From positions 1-64,000 of the forward strand of contig CALKLO010000066.1 of NCBI GenBank assembly GCA_937991945.1: a stretch of 64,000 nt of DNA, written 5' to 3'. Both the position numbers and the translations under genes were made by a program. This document shows, piece after piece, positions 28,729-37,176 of this stretch. A model generated the notes under the pieces. It was not told the DNA's origin and searched no databases. It saw only the letters and a program-made list of their open reading frames with translations. The stretch is from an uncultured Granulosicoccus sp. (lineage in GTDB: Bacteria > Pseudomonadota > Gammaproteobacteria > Granulosicoccales > Granulosicoccaceae). Every line of letters begins with the position of its first letter. Position 1 is the stretch's first letter.

Positions 28729-29838
28729 GTGTATAAATCACGCATTAAAGGATTGGTTGTTCTCGCAGGGTGCTTTTTCCTAAGCGCTTGTACCGAGACA
28801 ATCATTAGAGAAGTAACCCCCGGCACAACAACAACGGGCACTGAATCTTCAGGAACTACCACTGAAGGTACAGTTGGTGCAGGGTCTAATATGGTTCTCG
28901 TGGACACCACTACAACAGGTAGCTCTACTGTAAGTGGAACGACAACGACAACAACAACCAGTTCACCCCCAACAACAACAAGCAATACGTTGCTACAAGA
29001 TCCAACAAACCAAACCACTATTGGATCACCAGGGATCACGGTAGATTGTGATAACACATTGCCTTGCCGCTGGGTTAGTACTGACACTCAATTCTCCTTA
29101 ACTGTGACTAGCGCTGATAACACAGCTACGCGATCACGATTGTCTGTGAGTTACTTCATTACCACTACTCACGATTCAACCCTGGCTGTTTCAAGCGTTG
29201 AAGAAGCAATAGATAACTTAGGTTCATCCTTTCGCATTGAGGATCAATCGTTAGGTTTTGGAAATGGTGGCACACCCCAAGGCATTCTCGCAGGAGATCA
29301 ACTCACCGGAGAAGTGAACTTTGATAGGTCTACAAACGGCAACTCATTGTCTCAATGGTCAATTTCAATTGTGGATGGAGGCGTAATTCGAATCCCTACC
29401 TTTACCGGCATTCCTGTAGGACCAATTACGGAGTCTCGGGCAGATTGTCAATACACACTACCTTGTATTTGGACCACACCAGACAGTGATGTAGCTATTA
29501 CTCTGACCTCAGTTGGCGGCGTATCTACAAACGGTAGGGTCAGCGTAAATTTTACAGTTGAGACAGCGGCTGCATTAACTTTCGCGGTTGACGAAGGCTC
29601 AAGCGCCGTAGGTTCAGATGGCACAGCTTTCGAAGGGCGAACTTTATCCCTTGGCTTTGAAACAAATTTTGAAAAAATTACGACGGATACAAGCGCAAGA
29701 ATTCCATACTTTGGTTCTGTTAATTTCTACAGAACGGATACCACACCATCACATTTACTATTACTCACACTTTCACTATATCAAGATGAACCAGTACCAC
29801 GATGGAACCCACAGTACATCAACGTTCCTATCCAGTAA
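28729..29838 (+). CDS. Lipoprotein with Thr-rich linker and duplicated domain, function unknown
   Basis: A GTG start with an AAGGA box a few bases upstream gives a 369-residue protein with a lipoprotein signal (lipobox LSAC, Cys21). Residues of about 30-95 are a low-complexity Thr/Ser/Gly linker. Two similar domains follow, each opening with a D-C-x(3)-T/L-L-P-C-x-W motif (VDCDNTLPCRW and ADCQYTLPCIW), then alternating beta strands and a 'LSLGF' segment. The paired cysteines suggest a disulfide in each domain. It sits between flgA (divergent) and flgB (same strand, 109 bases on), so a cell-envelope role near the flagellum is possible, but I do not recognise the family. It could also be an unrelated envelope protein inserted into the locus. 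Confidence 0.85.
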   Translation: MYKSRIKGLVVLAGCFFLSACTETIIREVTPGTTTTGTESSGTTTEGTVGAGSNMVLVDTTTTGSSTVSGTTTTTTTSSPPTTTSNTLLQDPTNQTTIGSPGITVDCDNTLPCRWVSTDTQFSLTVTSADNTATRSRLSVSYFITTTHDSTLAVSSVEEAIDNLGSSFRIEDQSLGFGNGGTPQGILAGDQLTGEVNFDRSTNGNSLSQWSISIVDGGVIRIPTFTGIPVGPITESRADCQYTLPCIWTTPDSDVAITLTSVGGVSTNGRVSVNFTVETAAALTFAVDEGSSAVGSDGTAFEGRTLSLGFETNFEKITTDTSARIPYFGSVNFYRTDTTPSHLLLLTLSLYQDEPVPRWNPQYINVPIQ

Positions 29839-29947
29839 CTGACATTTAACTCATTGTGTAACTGTAACGGCATTGAAATCACTAATTATTCTATCTCCGA
29901 TGCCGAGAGAGTACCCATAGTTAACGAAAAAAAGGATTACGACCAAC

Positions 29948-30364
29948 ATGATTGATAACTATCTATCGGTGCACGCCGACGCTCTAAAGCTTAGATCACA
30001 ACGCACAAATATTTTGGCAAGTAACATCGCAAATGCTGATACGCCAAACTACAAGGCTCGTGACTTAGTTTTCGCTGAAGTATTACAAGAGACAAAAGCT
30101 CCTGGTGCTTCCGGTAAGTCACAATTAGAACTGACAGGAAGTCTAAACACGACCAACTCTCGCCATATAAAGACTCGATCTACCGCTGGCGCAAACGCCC
30201 CCATCATGTACAGAACACCACAAGAAGCATCTCTGGATGGAAATACTGTAGATAAAGATCTTGAACAAGCACGGTTCGCAGAGAATACGATCCGCTATCA
30301 GGCCAGTCTTGAGTTTATTAATTCAAGAGTGAGTGGGCTGATGCGTACGTTGAGGAGCGAATAA
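29948..30364 (+). CDS. flgB: Flagellar proximal rod protein FlgB
   Basis: The 138-residue protein carries the rod/hook N-terminal signature ASNIANADTPNYKARDLVF near residues 23-41. It is the classic FlgB size and starts the flgB-flgL series. FlgB joins the MS ring/FliE adaptor to the rod in the periplasm. An AAGGA box lies 12 bases before the ATG. The stop is 2 bases before flgC, so the two are translationally close. The 109 bases upstream contain no clear sigma-54 or sigma-28 site. Confidence 0.96.
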   Translation: MIDNYLSVHADALKLRSQRTNILASNIANADTPNYKARDLVFAEVLQETKAPGASGKSQLELTGSLNTTNSRHIKTRSTAGANAPIMYRTPQEASLDGNTVDKDLEQARFAENTIRYQASLEFINSRVSGLMRTLRSE

Positions 30365-30366
30365 TC

Positions 30367-30762
30367 ATGAGCATGAGTATCTTTGATATTGCCGGTAGTG
30401 CAATGAAAGCTCAGAATTTACGTTTGAATACCACAGCAAGTAACCTTGCTAATGTAAACACGGTCACCGGGAGTGCAGAGGAAGCCTACCGAGCAAGGCA
30501 TCCAGTATTCGCTGCGGTTCTCCAAAATGAAATCGGTGGTGTTGAATCGAGAGGAGTGGTTGAGTCGAGCCGTGAACCTGAGATGCGCTATGAACCTGGC
30601 CACCCTCTAGCAAATGAAGAAGGATATATCTTCGGATCCAATGTGGATAGTGTTGAGGAGATGGCAAATATGATGTCTGCCACAAGAAGCTACCAGAGCA
30701 ATGTGGACATGCTTGGTACCGTACGCCAGCTCATGCTCCAAACACTGAAAATGGGACAATAA
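30367..30762 (+). CDS. flgC: Flagellar proximal rod protein FlgC
   Basis: At 131 residues it has the FlgC length. The N-terminal TTASNLANVNTVTGSAEEAYR segment and the C-terminal helix ending in MLGTVRQLMLQTLKMGQ are typical of the axial rod family. It is secreted through the flagellar export gate and polymerises with FlgB, FlgF and FlgG in the rod. Its GAGGAG box lies inside the end of flgB, and flgD starts 3 bases after its stop. Confidence 0.96.
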   Translation: MSMSIFDIAGSAMKAQNLRLNTTASNLANVNTVTGSAEEAYRARHPVFAAVLQNEIGGVESRGVVESSREPEMRYEPGHPLANEEGYIFGSNVDSVEEMANMMSATRSYQSNVDMLGTVRQLMLQTLKMGQ

Positions 30763-30765
30763 ACC

Positions 30766-31470
30766 ATGACGACCATAGCACCCGCAGCGATAGCAGACCA
30801 ATATACGTTAGAGACGGCTACTGAAAATAATTTTAATAAAGACCTAGGCCAAGATGAGTTTCTCTCATTAATGATGGCTCAACTCAAAAACCAAGATCCA
30901 ATGAAGCCTATGGAAAACGGCGAGTTTTTGGGTCAAATGGCACAGTTTAGTACGGTTACTGGAATCGAGGACATGCAAACCTCGCTAGACGCTATGACCT
31001 CTACTTTCGCCTCTGGGCAAACCTTACAAAGCACACAGTTAGTCGGTCAAGAAGTCTTAATTGAAAGCAATTCAATGTCACTACTCGAGGATGGAACGAC
31101 CGGTGGATCATTTGAGCTGGCGAACTCTTCTGGGGAAGTCAACATGGATATCTTGAACAGTGCAGGCAATGTAGTCCAACAAATTTCAATGGGCGAGTAT
31201 GCCGCAGGTCGTCACGGTTTCACATGGAATGGAACAGACAAAAACGGTGATCGCGCACCACCAGGTAACTACACGGCTTCAATCACATCACAACAAGGAG
31301 ATGAATTTGCATCCGCAACGGTTCTCACGTCTAGAGTTATTGATTCGGTGGAGTTCGGGAACGGTACAAACACAATTTTGAATACACGTCAGGGTGAATC
31401 ATTGTCTATTAATGACATCCGACAAATCAGACAAGCGGTTGGTACAAACTCCAGCTCCAGCGAACAATAG
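30766..31470 (+). CDS. flgD: Flagellar hook assembly scaffold FlgD
   Basis: The 234-residue protein has the conserved FlgD N-terminal segment DEFLSLMMAQLKNQDPMKPM at about residues 27-46. A FLG-D immunoglobulin-like core follows, with GRHGFTWNGTDKNGDRAPPG near 145-165. FlgD caps the growing hook and is later discarded. It lies between flgC and flgE as in most gammaproteobacteria. Confidence 0.95.
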   Translation: MTTIAPAAIADQYTLETATENNFNKDLGQDEFLSLMMAQLKNQDPMKPMENGEFLGQMAQFSTVTGIEDMQTSLDAMTSTFASGQTLQSTQLVGQEVLIESNSMSLLEDGTTGGSFELANSSGEVNMDILNSAGNVVQQISMGEYAAGRHGFTWNGTDKNGDRAPPGNYTASITSQQGDEFASATVLTSRVIDSVEFGNGTNTILNTRQGESLSINDIRQIRQAVGTNSSSSEQ

Positions 31471-31489
31471 TAAATTAGGGCTAATAATA

Positions 31490-32713
31490 ATGACATTTGA
31501 AATTGCATTAACAGGTATTAACGCGGCATCTGTTGAACTTGAATCCATCTCAAACAACATTGCTAACAATGCAACCACTGGTTTCAAACGATCATCGGTC
31601 GAATTTGCTGATGTATACGCGACCAGCGCCTTTGGAGCAGCGAACCCTTCCACCGGCCAAGGTGTTCGAATTGCAAACATTCGCCAAGAATTCGAACAAG
31701 GCGATTTAGAGTTCACTACACGAAACCTTGACTTGGCCGTCGAAGGACAAGGCATGTTCAAACTAGACGACGGTGGCAACGCCGTCTACACCCGTGCCGG
31801 AAATTTTGGACTAGACCGCGAAGGTAATCTAGTTAACTCAAACGGCTTAAATTTGACCGGATATGGAGTTAACGATCAAGACGAGATTGTACCTATTCAA
31901 ACAGGGATTAAAATTGACTATTCAGACTTGGCACCTAAGACCACTGAAACTGTCGAATTATCAATGAATTTAGACATTAATGCCGAAGTCTTACCGCCAT
32001 TCGATATGAATGATTCTGCCACCTACAATTTCTCTACGTCGGTGGCCTTGTACGACTCCTTGGGTGTTTCACAAACTGCTAACATATTTTTTCGAAAGGA
32101 CGCTCCTAATTCCTGGACGGCCTTCACGGCAATTGATGGTGTGGAAATAAACCAGGCTGGTGGTGATGAAATTACCTTTAATACCGATGGTGTACCACTC
32201 GATGTGAATGGCAATACTGATGCAACATTTACCAGTAATGTATTCAACCCTACTTCAGGGGCTACGGCCATGAGTGTAGTGTTCGATTTAACAAACGTCT
32301 CGCAATTTGATAATGCGTTCGGTGTAAATAGAATCGATCAAAATGGATATGCCGCTGGTCGACTTGATAACTTCGATGTTGACTCTGAAGGCGTGCTCTT
32401 TGGACGGTTCTCAAACGGACAGTCCAAGATAATGGGACAAGTCACGTTAACCAGCTTTGCTAACCAAGGTGGCCTAAAACAATCCGGTGCAACCACTTGG
32501 TCAGAAACCTTTCAATCAGGTGACCCTGCAACTGGCGCCCCAGGTTCTGCGAGCCTAGGCTCCTTACAAGCAGGAGCCCTGGAGGGTTCTAATGTCGATC
32601 TTACAAAACAATTGGTAGCAATGATTGGTGCGCAAAGGAACTTCCAAGCCAATGCGCAAGTGATAAGCACAAGTGACACCATCACTCAGACAGTGATTAA
32701 CATTAGAAGATAA
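31490..32713 (+). CDS. flgE: Flagellar hook protein FlgE
   Basis: I chose the ATG at 31490 (MTFEIALTGINAAS) because it aligns with the axial-protein N-terminus and has a TTAGGG box upstream; the frame is open further upstream, inside flgD in another frame. The protein has 407 residues. The SNNIANNATTGFKRSSVEF motif near residues 19-37 and the C-terminal helix MIGAQRNFQANAQVIST mark the hook/rod family, and the central beta domain is FlgE-like. The subunit is exported and builds the curved hook. Confidence 0.95.
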   Translation: MTFEIALTGINAASVELESISNNIANNATTGFKRSSVEFADVYATSAFGAANPSTGQGVRIANIRQEFEQGDLEFTTRNLDLAVEGQGMFKLDDGGNAVYTRAGNFGLDREGNLVNSNGLNLTGYGVNDQDEIVPIQTGIKIDYSDLAPKTTETVELSMNLDINAEVLPPFDMNDSATYNFSTSVALYDSLGVSQTANIFFRKDAPNSWTAFTAIDGVEINQAGGDEITFNTDGVPLDVNGNTDATFTSNVFNPTSGATAMSVVFDLTNVSQFDNAFGVNRIDQNGYAAGRLDNFDVDSEGVLFGRFSNGQSKIMGQVTLTSFANQGGLKQSGATTWSETFQSGDPATGAPGSASLGSLQAGALEGSNVDLTKQLVAMIGAQRNFQANAQVISTSDTITQTVINIRR

Positions 32714-32727
32714 TCTGGTAAACCCTT

Positions 32728-33465
32728 ATGGATAAGATGATGTTCGTGGCCATGTCAGCAGCTCGACAGGTCATGATTAAACAAGGAACCAATAACCATA
32801 ACCTGGCTAATATCAATACGAACGGTTTTAAAGCTGATATTGATAGCTTCAAAGCGATGCCAGTATATGGACCCGGCCATCCTGGCCGGGTTTACGGTGA
32901 AGATCACCGCGCCGGTATTGATCATACGCCCGGGCAATTGATCAGTACCGGCGTACCCTTAGACATCGCCGTCAATGGCGACGGATATATAGCGGTGCAA
33001 AACGAAGATGGCTCCGAAGGCTATACACGCGACGGTAGTTTGCGCGTGACGGCTCAAGGCCTTCTAGTAACTTCCGCAGGTCACCCTGTGTTAGGTGAAG
33101 GAGGACCAATTACCCTCTCTCCTTACAGTGACGTACTAATAGGTAACGATGGCACTATAACTATCCAACCTTTAGGTCAAGCTGGTGGAGAACTTGCAGT
33201 AATTGACCGTATCAAATTAGTTAACCCTGAGCGTGCAACAGTTGAACGATCACCGAACGGCTTGTTTACAACTGCTGCCGGTGACGAACCTGCAGATGCA
33301 GGTGTGTCTTTGGCAACGGAGTCACTCGAAACCAGTAACGTAAATTCAGTTGCCGCCTTAGTCAATATGATTGAACTATCACGTCAGTTTGAAGCACAAG
33401 TGAAAATGATGAAAGCCGCCGAAGACAACGATGTCGCAGCAGCACAATTACTCAAGCTTAACTAA
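32728..33465 (+). CDS. flgF: Flagellar proximal rod protein FlgF
   Basis: The 245-residue axial protein has HNLANINTNGFKADIDSF near residues 23-40 and a C-terminal helix of the FlgE/F/G type (SRQFEAQVKMMKAAEDNDVAA). Size and position between flgE and flgG identify it as FlgF. A gap of 83 bases with a hairpin separates it from flgG, the longest break between flgB and flgL. Confidence 0.95.
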   Translation: MDKMMFVAMSAARQVMIKQGTNNHNLANINTNGFKADIDSFKAMPVYGPGHPGRVYGEDHRAGIDHTPGQLISTGVPLDIAVNGDGYIAVQNEDGSEGYTRDGSLRVTAQGLLVTSAGHPVLGEGGPITLSPYSDVLIGNDGTITIQPLGQAGGELAVIDRIKLVNPERATVERSPNGLFTTAAGDEPADAGVSLATESLETSNVNSVAALVNMIELSRQFEAQVKMMKAAEDNDVAAAQLLKLN

Positions 33466-33491
33466 TCAACCTAATTACAGGGCCACACCAG

Positions 33492-33509
33492 TGGGGAATT
33501 GACTCCCCA
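33492..33509 (+). other. Small stem-loop between flgF and flgG
   Basis: TGGGGA (33492-33497) and TCCCCA (33504-33509) form a perfect 6-bp stem with a 6-base loop in the 83-base flgF-flgG gap. No U run follows, so it is not a standard terminator. It may affect mRNA stability or separate flgG from the upstream message. Confidence 0.4.
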
Positions 33510-33548
33510 TTACCCTGAAACGATCGATAACACGGACACAATGTGTAA

Positions 33549-34334
33549 ATGAACGGAGCACTCTGGACTGCCAAAACAGGACTAGACGCGCAACAAACGC
33601 GCATGCAAGTCATTTCGAACAACTTGGCGAACACCAACACGACCGGGTTTAAACGAGATCGAGCTGTCTTCCAAGATCTTCTGTACCAAACAGTGAGACA
33701 GCCAGGAGCACAATCTTCGCAAAACACGCAACTCCCTTCCGGTTTGAGTACCGGTACAGGCGTTAGAGTGGTGTCCACCGAGAAGCTCCACTCACAAGGT
33801 AACCTATCACAAACTGATGACCCGTTAGATCTTGCAATTCAAGGTCGAGGCTTCTTCGAAGTTCTGACGCCCGACGGTAACGTTGCTTATTCCCGCGACG
33901 GCTCATTTCAAATAGACAATACAGGGCAAATGGTAACCGCGACTGGTTACCCACTTCAGCCAGGAATTACAATTCCACAAAATGCCAGTTCAGTAACCAT
34001 TGGGCAAGATGGCACCGTTAGTGTCGTGGAACCTGGCAATGCAGCTCCGTCTGTAATTGGCGTTATCAGTCTCAGCGATTTCATTAACCCTTCTGGACTT
34101 CAAGCAAAGGGTGGTAACTTATACCAAGAAACTGCATCAAGCGGGTCACCGATACAAGGCACAGCCGGAATCGGTGGATTGGGCTCGCTAATTCAAGGCT
34201 CAGTTGAAACCTCAAACGTCAATATCGTTGAGGAGCTGGTTAGCATGATCGAAACTCAGCGTGCTTACGAGATCAGTTCTAAGGCTATATCTACGACTGA
34301 CGGAATGCTTCAATACATCAATAACAACTTATAG
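33549..34334 (+). CDS. flgG: Flagellar distal rod protein FlgG
   Basis: The 261-residue protein, exactly the family length, has [19 protein letters not shown] at its start, the motif [20 protein letters not shown] and the C-terminal helix [19 protein letters not shown]. FlgG forms the distal rod that passes through the P and L rings. Its stop abuts the start region of flgH. Confidence 0.97.
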   Translation: MNGALWTAKTGLDAQQTRMQVISNNLANTNTTGFKRDRAVFQDLLYQTVRQPGAQSSQNTQLPSGLSTGTGVRVVSTEKLHSQGNLSQTDDPLDLAIQGRGFFEVLTPDGNVAYSRDGSFQIDNTGQMVTATGYPLQPGITIPQNASSVTIGQDGTVSVVEPGNAAPSVIGVISLSDFINPSGLQAKGGNLYQETASSGSPIQGTAGIGGLGSLIQGSVETSNVNIVEELVSMIETQRAYEISSKAISTTDGMLQYINNNL

Positions 34335-34343
34335 GTGATGGCA

Positions 34344-35012
34344 ATGCGCACCTTGTTGATTATTTGTCCACTGCTCCTTAGTGTGGCTGCGTGTTCCAGC
34401 GCACCTAAGGAGGAGCTGGATTTCTCCCCAGCTGAACCTAATATCATTATTAAAGACGATAGTGATAATGGGTCAATTTACAAAGTCACAAACAATCGTT
34501 TTTTCTTTGAAGATATTCGTGCTCGTCGAGTCGGCGATGTCATCAATGTGATTCTTGACGAACGTACTGATGCCACAAAGTCAGCTACTACCAATGCTAA
34601 CCGAGGAACTTCAATCGGTATACCAAGCCCTACCCTATTTGGCGGTGCGCTTACCGGTAAAGGCCGTGATTTACTAGCCAACGAAATAACCGCCAGCACC
34701 GATTTCGCGGGTACAGCAGACAGTAGCCAAAGCAATCGACTCAACGGTAGTGTTGCTGTCGTTGTTGATCGCGTTATGTCCAATGGTAACTTATGGATTA
34801 AAGGTCAGAAAAACCTGACTTTAAATCAGGGCAGCGAAGTGGTACGCGTGTCAGGCCTAGTTAGGGCTGTTGACATCACGCCTGAAAACACTATCTTATC
34901 TAACCAAATCGCTGACGCCAGTATCACTTATGGTGGAACAGGCCTGCTAGCAGATAGCAACAGAGCGGGTTGGTTAACTCGAGTATTCACCAGCCGACTT
35001 TGGCCTTTCTAG
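34344..35012 (+). CDS. flgH: Flagellar L-ring lipoprotein FlgH
   Basis: I chose the ATG at 34344 because AGGTGA (34333-34338) lies 5 bases upstream; a GTG at 34335 and an ATG at 34338 are alternatives. A lipoprotein signal ends in SVAACSS. The mature protein has the FlgH core (RRVGDVINVILDERTDATKSA, then the RNLWIKGQKNLTLNQG-like stretch). FlgH forms the outer-membrane L ring, which shows a Gram-negative envelope. It is followed within 11 bases by flgI. Confidence 0.95.
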   Translation: MRTLLIICPLLLSVAACSSAPKEELDFSPAEPNIIIKDDSDNGSIYKVTNNRFFFEDIRARRVGDVINVILDERTDATKSATTNANRGTSIGIPSPTLFGGALTGKGRDLLANEITASTDFAGTADSSQSNRLNGSVAVVVDRVMSNGNLWIKGQKNLTLNQGSEVVRVSGLVRAVDITPENTILSNQIADASITYGGTGLLADSNRAGWLTRVFTSRLWPF

Positions 35013-35023
35013 TCGGGATAATT

Positions 35024-36157
35024 ATGAATACTCTTTCAATAGGTATGAACGTTTCTAAGCGCGTGCTGGCTATCGTGGTCTTTGGTCTAAGCATTATGGC
35101 TAATACAGTTTACGCCGAGCGTATAAAAGATCTGGCCGGTATAGAGGGAGTTCGAGATAACCCATTACTAGGCTACGGTTTAGTCGTCGGACTTGATGGC
35201 ACTGGGGATCAAACATCCAGCGTAACATTTACAGAACAAAGCTTACGTAGCATGCTGGTTCAGTATGGTGTCACCGTTCCACCTTCGGTCAAGCTGTCGC
35301 CCAAAAACGTTGCTGCGGTATCTATACATGCCGTGTTGCCGCCGTTTGCAAAGCCTGGTCAGAAAATTGATGTTACTGCCTCCTCACTTGGAAATTCAAA
35401 ATCCTTACGTGGCGGCACCCTACTCATGTCTCCACTTCGGGGAGCTGACGGCCAAGTGTATGCCATTGCTCAAGGTAATTTAGCGGTCGGTGGTTTAGGT
35501 GTATCCGGCGCAGACGGTTCATCGTTAGCCATAAATATTCCTAGTGTAGGTCGAATCCCAAACGGCGCTTCTGTCGAACGAGCAGTTCCTAACCCATTTG
35601 CAAACGGTGATAGCGTTGTATTCAATTTGCACGAACCTGACTTCACCACAGCTAGACGAGTGGTTGACGCTATCAACTTGGCACTAGGCTCCGAGGATGC
35701 ACAAGCTATTGATGCTGTATCTATCTCTGTTCAAGCTCCAACGGAACCATCAAAGCGCGTAGCGTTTATAGGCTACCTGGAAGAAATCGATGTTAGGCCT
35801 GGTGAAGGCGCTGGCAAGATCATCGTAAATTCTCGCACTGGCACCATTGTCATCGGCAACCACGTCACTGTTGGACCGGCAGCCGTGACTCACGGCAGCT
35901 TAACAGTCACTATAAAAGAGAACACACGAATCAATCAGCCGAACCCATTTGCCAATGGCGAAACGGTAGCAGAGCCTAATACTCAAATTGCTGTCGAAGA
36001 AGAAAACAATCGTATGTTTGAGCTAGAACGTGGCACAACTTTGTCAGAAATTGTTCAGGCAATAAACGGGGTTGGAGCTGCACCAGGCGATCTAGTTGCA
36101 ATACTAGAAGCGTTGAAACAAGCCGGTGCATTGCGCGCCCAGCTTATAATCATCTAA
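35024..36157 (+). CDS. flgI: Flagellar P-ring protein FlgI
   Basis: The protein is 377 residues from the ATG at 35024; a second ATG at 35045 is possible. A signal peptide ends in NTVYA. The mature protein begins ERIKDLAGIEGVRDNPLLGY, the hallmark of FlgI, and has the GLVVGLDGTGDQT motif. It assembles as the P ring at the peptidoglycan with help from FlgA. Its TAA overlaps the flgJ ATG by one base. Confidence 0.96.
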   Translation: MNTLSIGMNVSKRVLAIVVFGLSIMANTVYAERIKDLAGIEGVRDNPLLGYGLVVGLDGTGDQTSSVTFTEQSLRSMLVQYGVTVPPSVKLSPKNVAAVSIHAVLPPFAKPGQKIDVTASSLGNSKSLRGGTLLMSPLRGADGQVYAIAQGNLAVGGLGVSGADGSSLAINIPSVGRIPNGASVERAVPNPFANGDSVVFNLHEPDFTTARRVVDAINLALGSEDAQAIDAVSISVQAPTEPSKRVAFIGYLEEIDVRPGEGAGKIIVNSRTGTIVIGNHVTVGPAAVTHGSLTVTIKENTRINQPNPFANGETVAEPNTQIAVEEENNRMFELERGTTLSEIVQAINGVGAAPGDLVAILEALKQAGALRAQLIII

Positions 36158-37176
36158 TGGCCGGCTTCTCTCCAGTTGCTTCACCAGAGATATCCGCCCT
36201 GATACAAATCAATGGCGCATCTAACAATGGTGACTCTCTAAAAGCTATGAAAGCGCTGCAAAAGTCTGCAGTCGAGAATAGAGGTGGCGAAAGTGAAGCT
36301 GAGAAAATTGCAGCACGTGAAAAAGCTGTCGAAACCGCTAATAAATTCGAAGCTCTTTTGATTCATAGCATGCTAAAAAGCATGCGCAAAACGACAATGG
36401 CCGAGAACACCACAAATCAGCGAGCCATGTACGACGACATGCTTGATAAAAACCTAGCTGATACGATGGTTGAAAGTGGAGGCCTAGGTGTAGCAAAACA
36501 ACTACTTGAACAACTCGACGGTGGCAGGTCTCAACGTGAGCAAATCACATCCGCTAGTGTGGACAGGAACAGACTACGGGCATTGGCAGTGAACGACGGC
36601 GAGAAACTAACGATCACAGAAGCTCAGCCAGAGACACCAGTAACTAACATTATCCAATTAAGGATGGCAGCAGGTATTTGGGCTAATGCTCAGCCTGCTG
36701 AGAAACGAACCTTCAAAGAAGAGTTCACTGAGCCATTACAGCCCCACGCACAGCGCAGTGCAGACAGACTAGGTACAAGTCCCAATACAATTTTAGCTAT
36801 AGCTGCGCTGGAAACTGGCTGGGGTCGAAACATGTTGAAAGACACCGAGGGGCAATCCACAAATAACTACTTTGGAATTAAAGCTTCGTCCACAGATACT
36901 CAATTTTCTGAGAACTTGACCACAGAGTTCATCGATGGCGGTGCACAAAAGGTACAGGCTCGATTCAAAGCGTATGACACCGCCGCCGATAGCATAGAAG
37001 GTTTCGCAGATTTTATCATTGATAACCCACGCTACTCTAAGGCAATTGAACATGCAGGAGATCCAGAACGTTTTCTAACTGAGTTACAAAAAGCAGGCTA
37101 TGCGACGGATCCGCAATACGCTAAGAAGGCCATAAGCATACTGCATCAAATCAATCAGCAGTCGGCACAATTATGA
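36157..37176 (+). CDS. flgJ: Flagellar rod assembly protein / peptidoglycan hydrolase FlgJ
   Basis: The 339-residue, two-domain FlgJ has an N-terminal rod-binding domain (NKFEALLIHSMLKSMRKT near residues 62-80) and a C-terminal glucosaminidase domain. The latter has the catalytic-Glu motif AIAALETGWGRNML and the NNYFGIKA stretch. It opens the peptidoglycan for rod passage and caps the rod. The enzymatic domain is intact, as in Vibrio and Salmonella and unlike the single-domain forms of some other phyla. It overlaps flgI by 1 base and flgK by 4 bases. Confidence 0.95.
   Translation: MAGFSPVASPEISALIQINGASNNGDSLKAMKALQKSAVENRGGESEAEKIAAREKAVETANKFEALLIHSMLKSMRKTTMAENTTNQRAMYDDMLDKNLADTMVESGGLGVAKQLLEQLDGGRSQREQITSASVDRNRLRALAVNDGEKLTITEAQPETPVTNIIQLRMAAGIWANAQPAEKRTFKEEFTEPLQPHAQRSADRLGTSPNTILAIAALETGWGRNMLKDTEGQSTNNYFGIKASSTDTQFSENLTTEFIDGGAQKVQARFKAYDTAADSIEGFADFIIDNPRYSKAIEHAGDPERFLTELQKAGYATDPQYAKKAISILHQINQQSAQL

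Noticed and set aside
28701..29087. Minus-strand frame of 128 codons rich in V and P over the lipoprotein gene
   Set aside because: It mirrors the Thr/Ser-rich linker of the plus-strand lipoprotein and has no independent support.
31394..31489. N-terminal extension of flgE
   Set aside because: It overlaps the coding end of flgD in another frame and lacks homology; the start at 31490 matches the family N-terminus.
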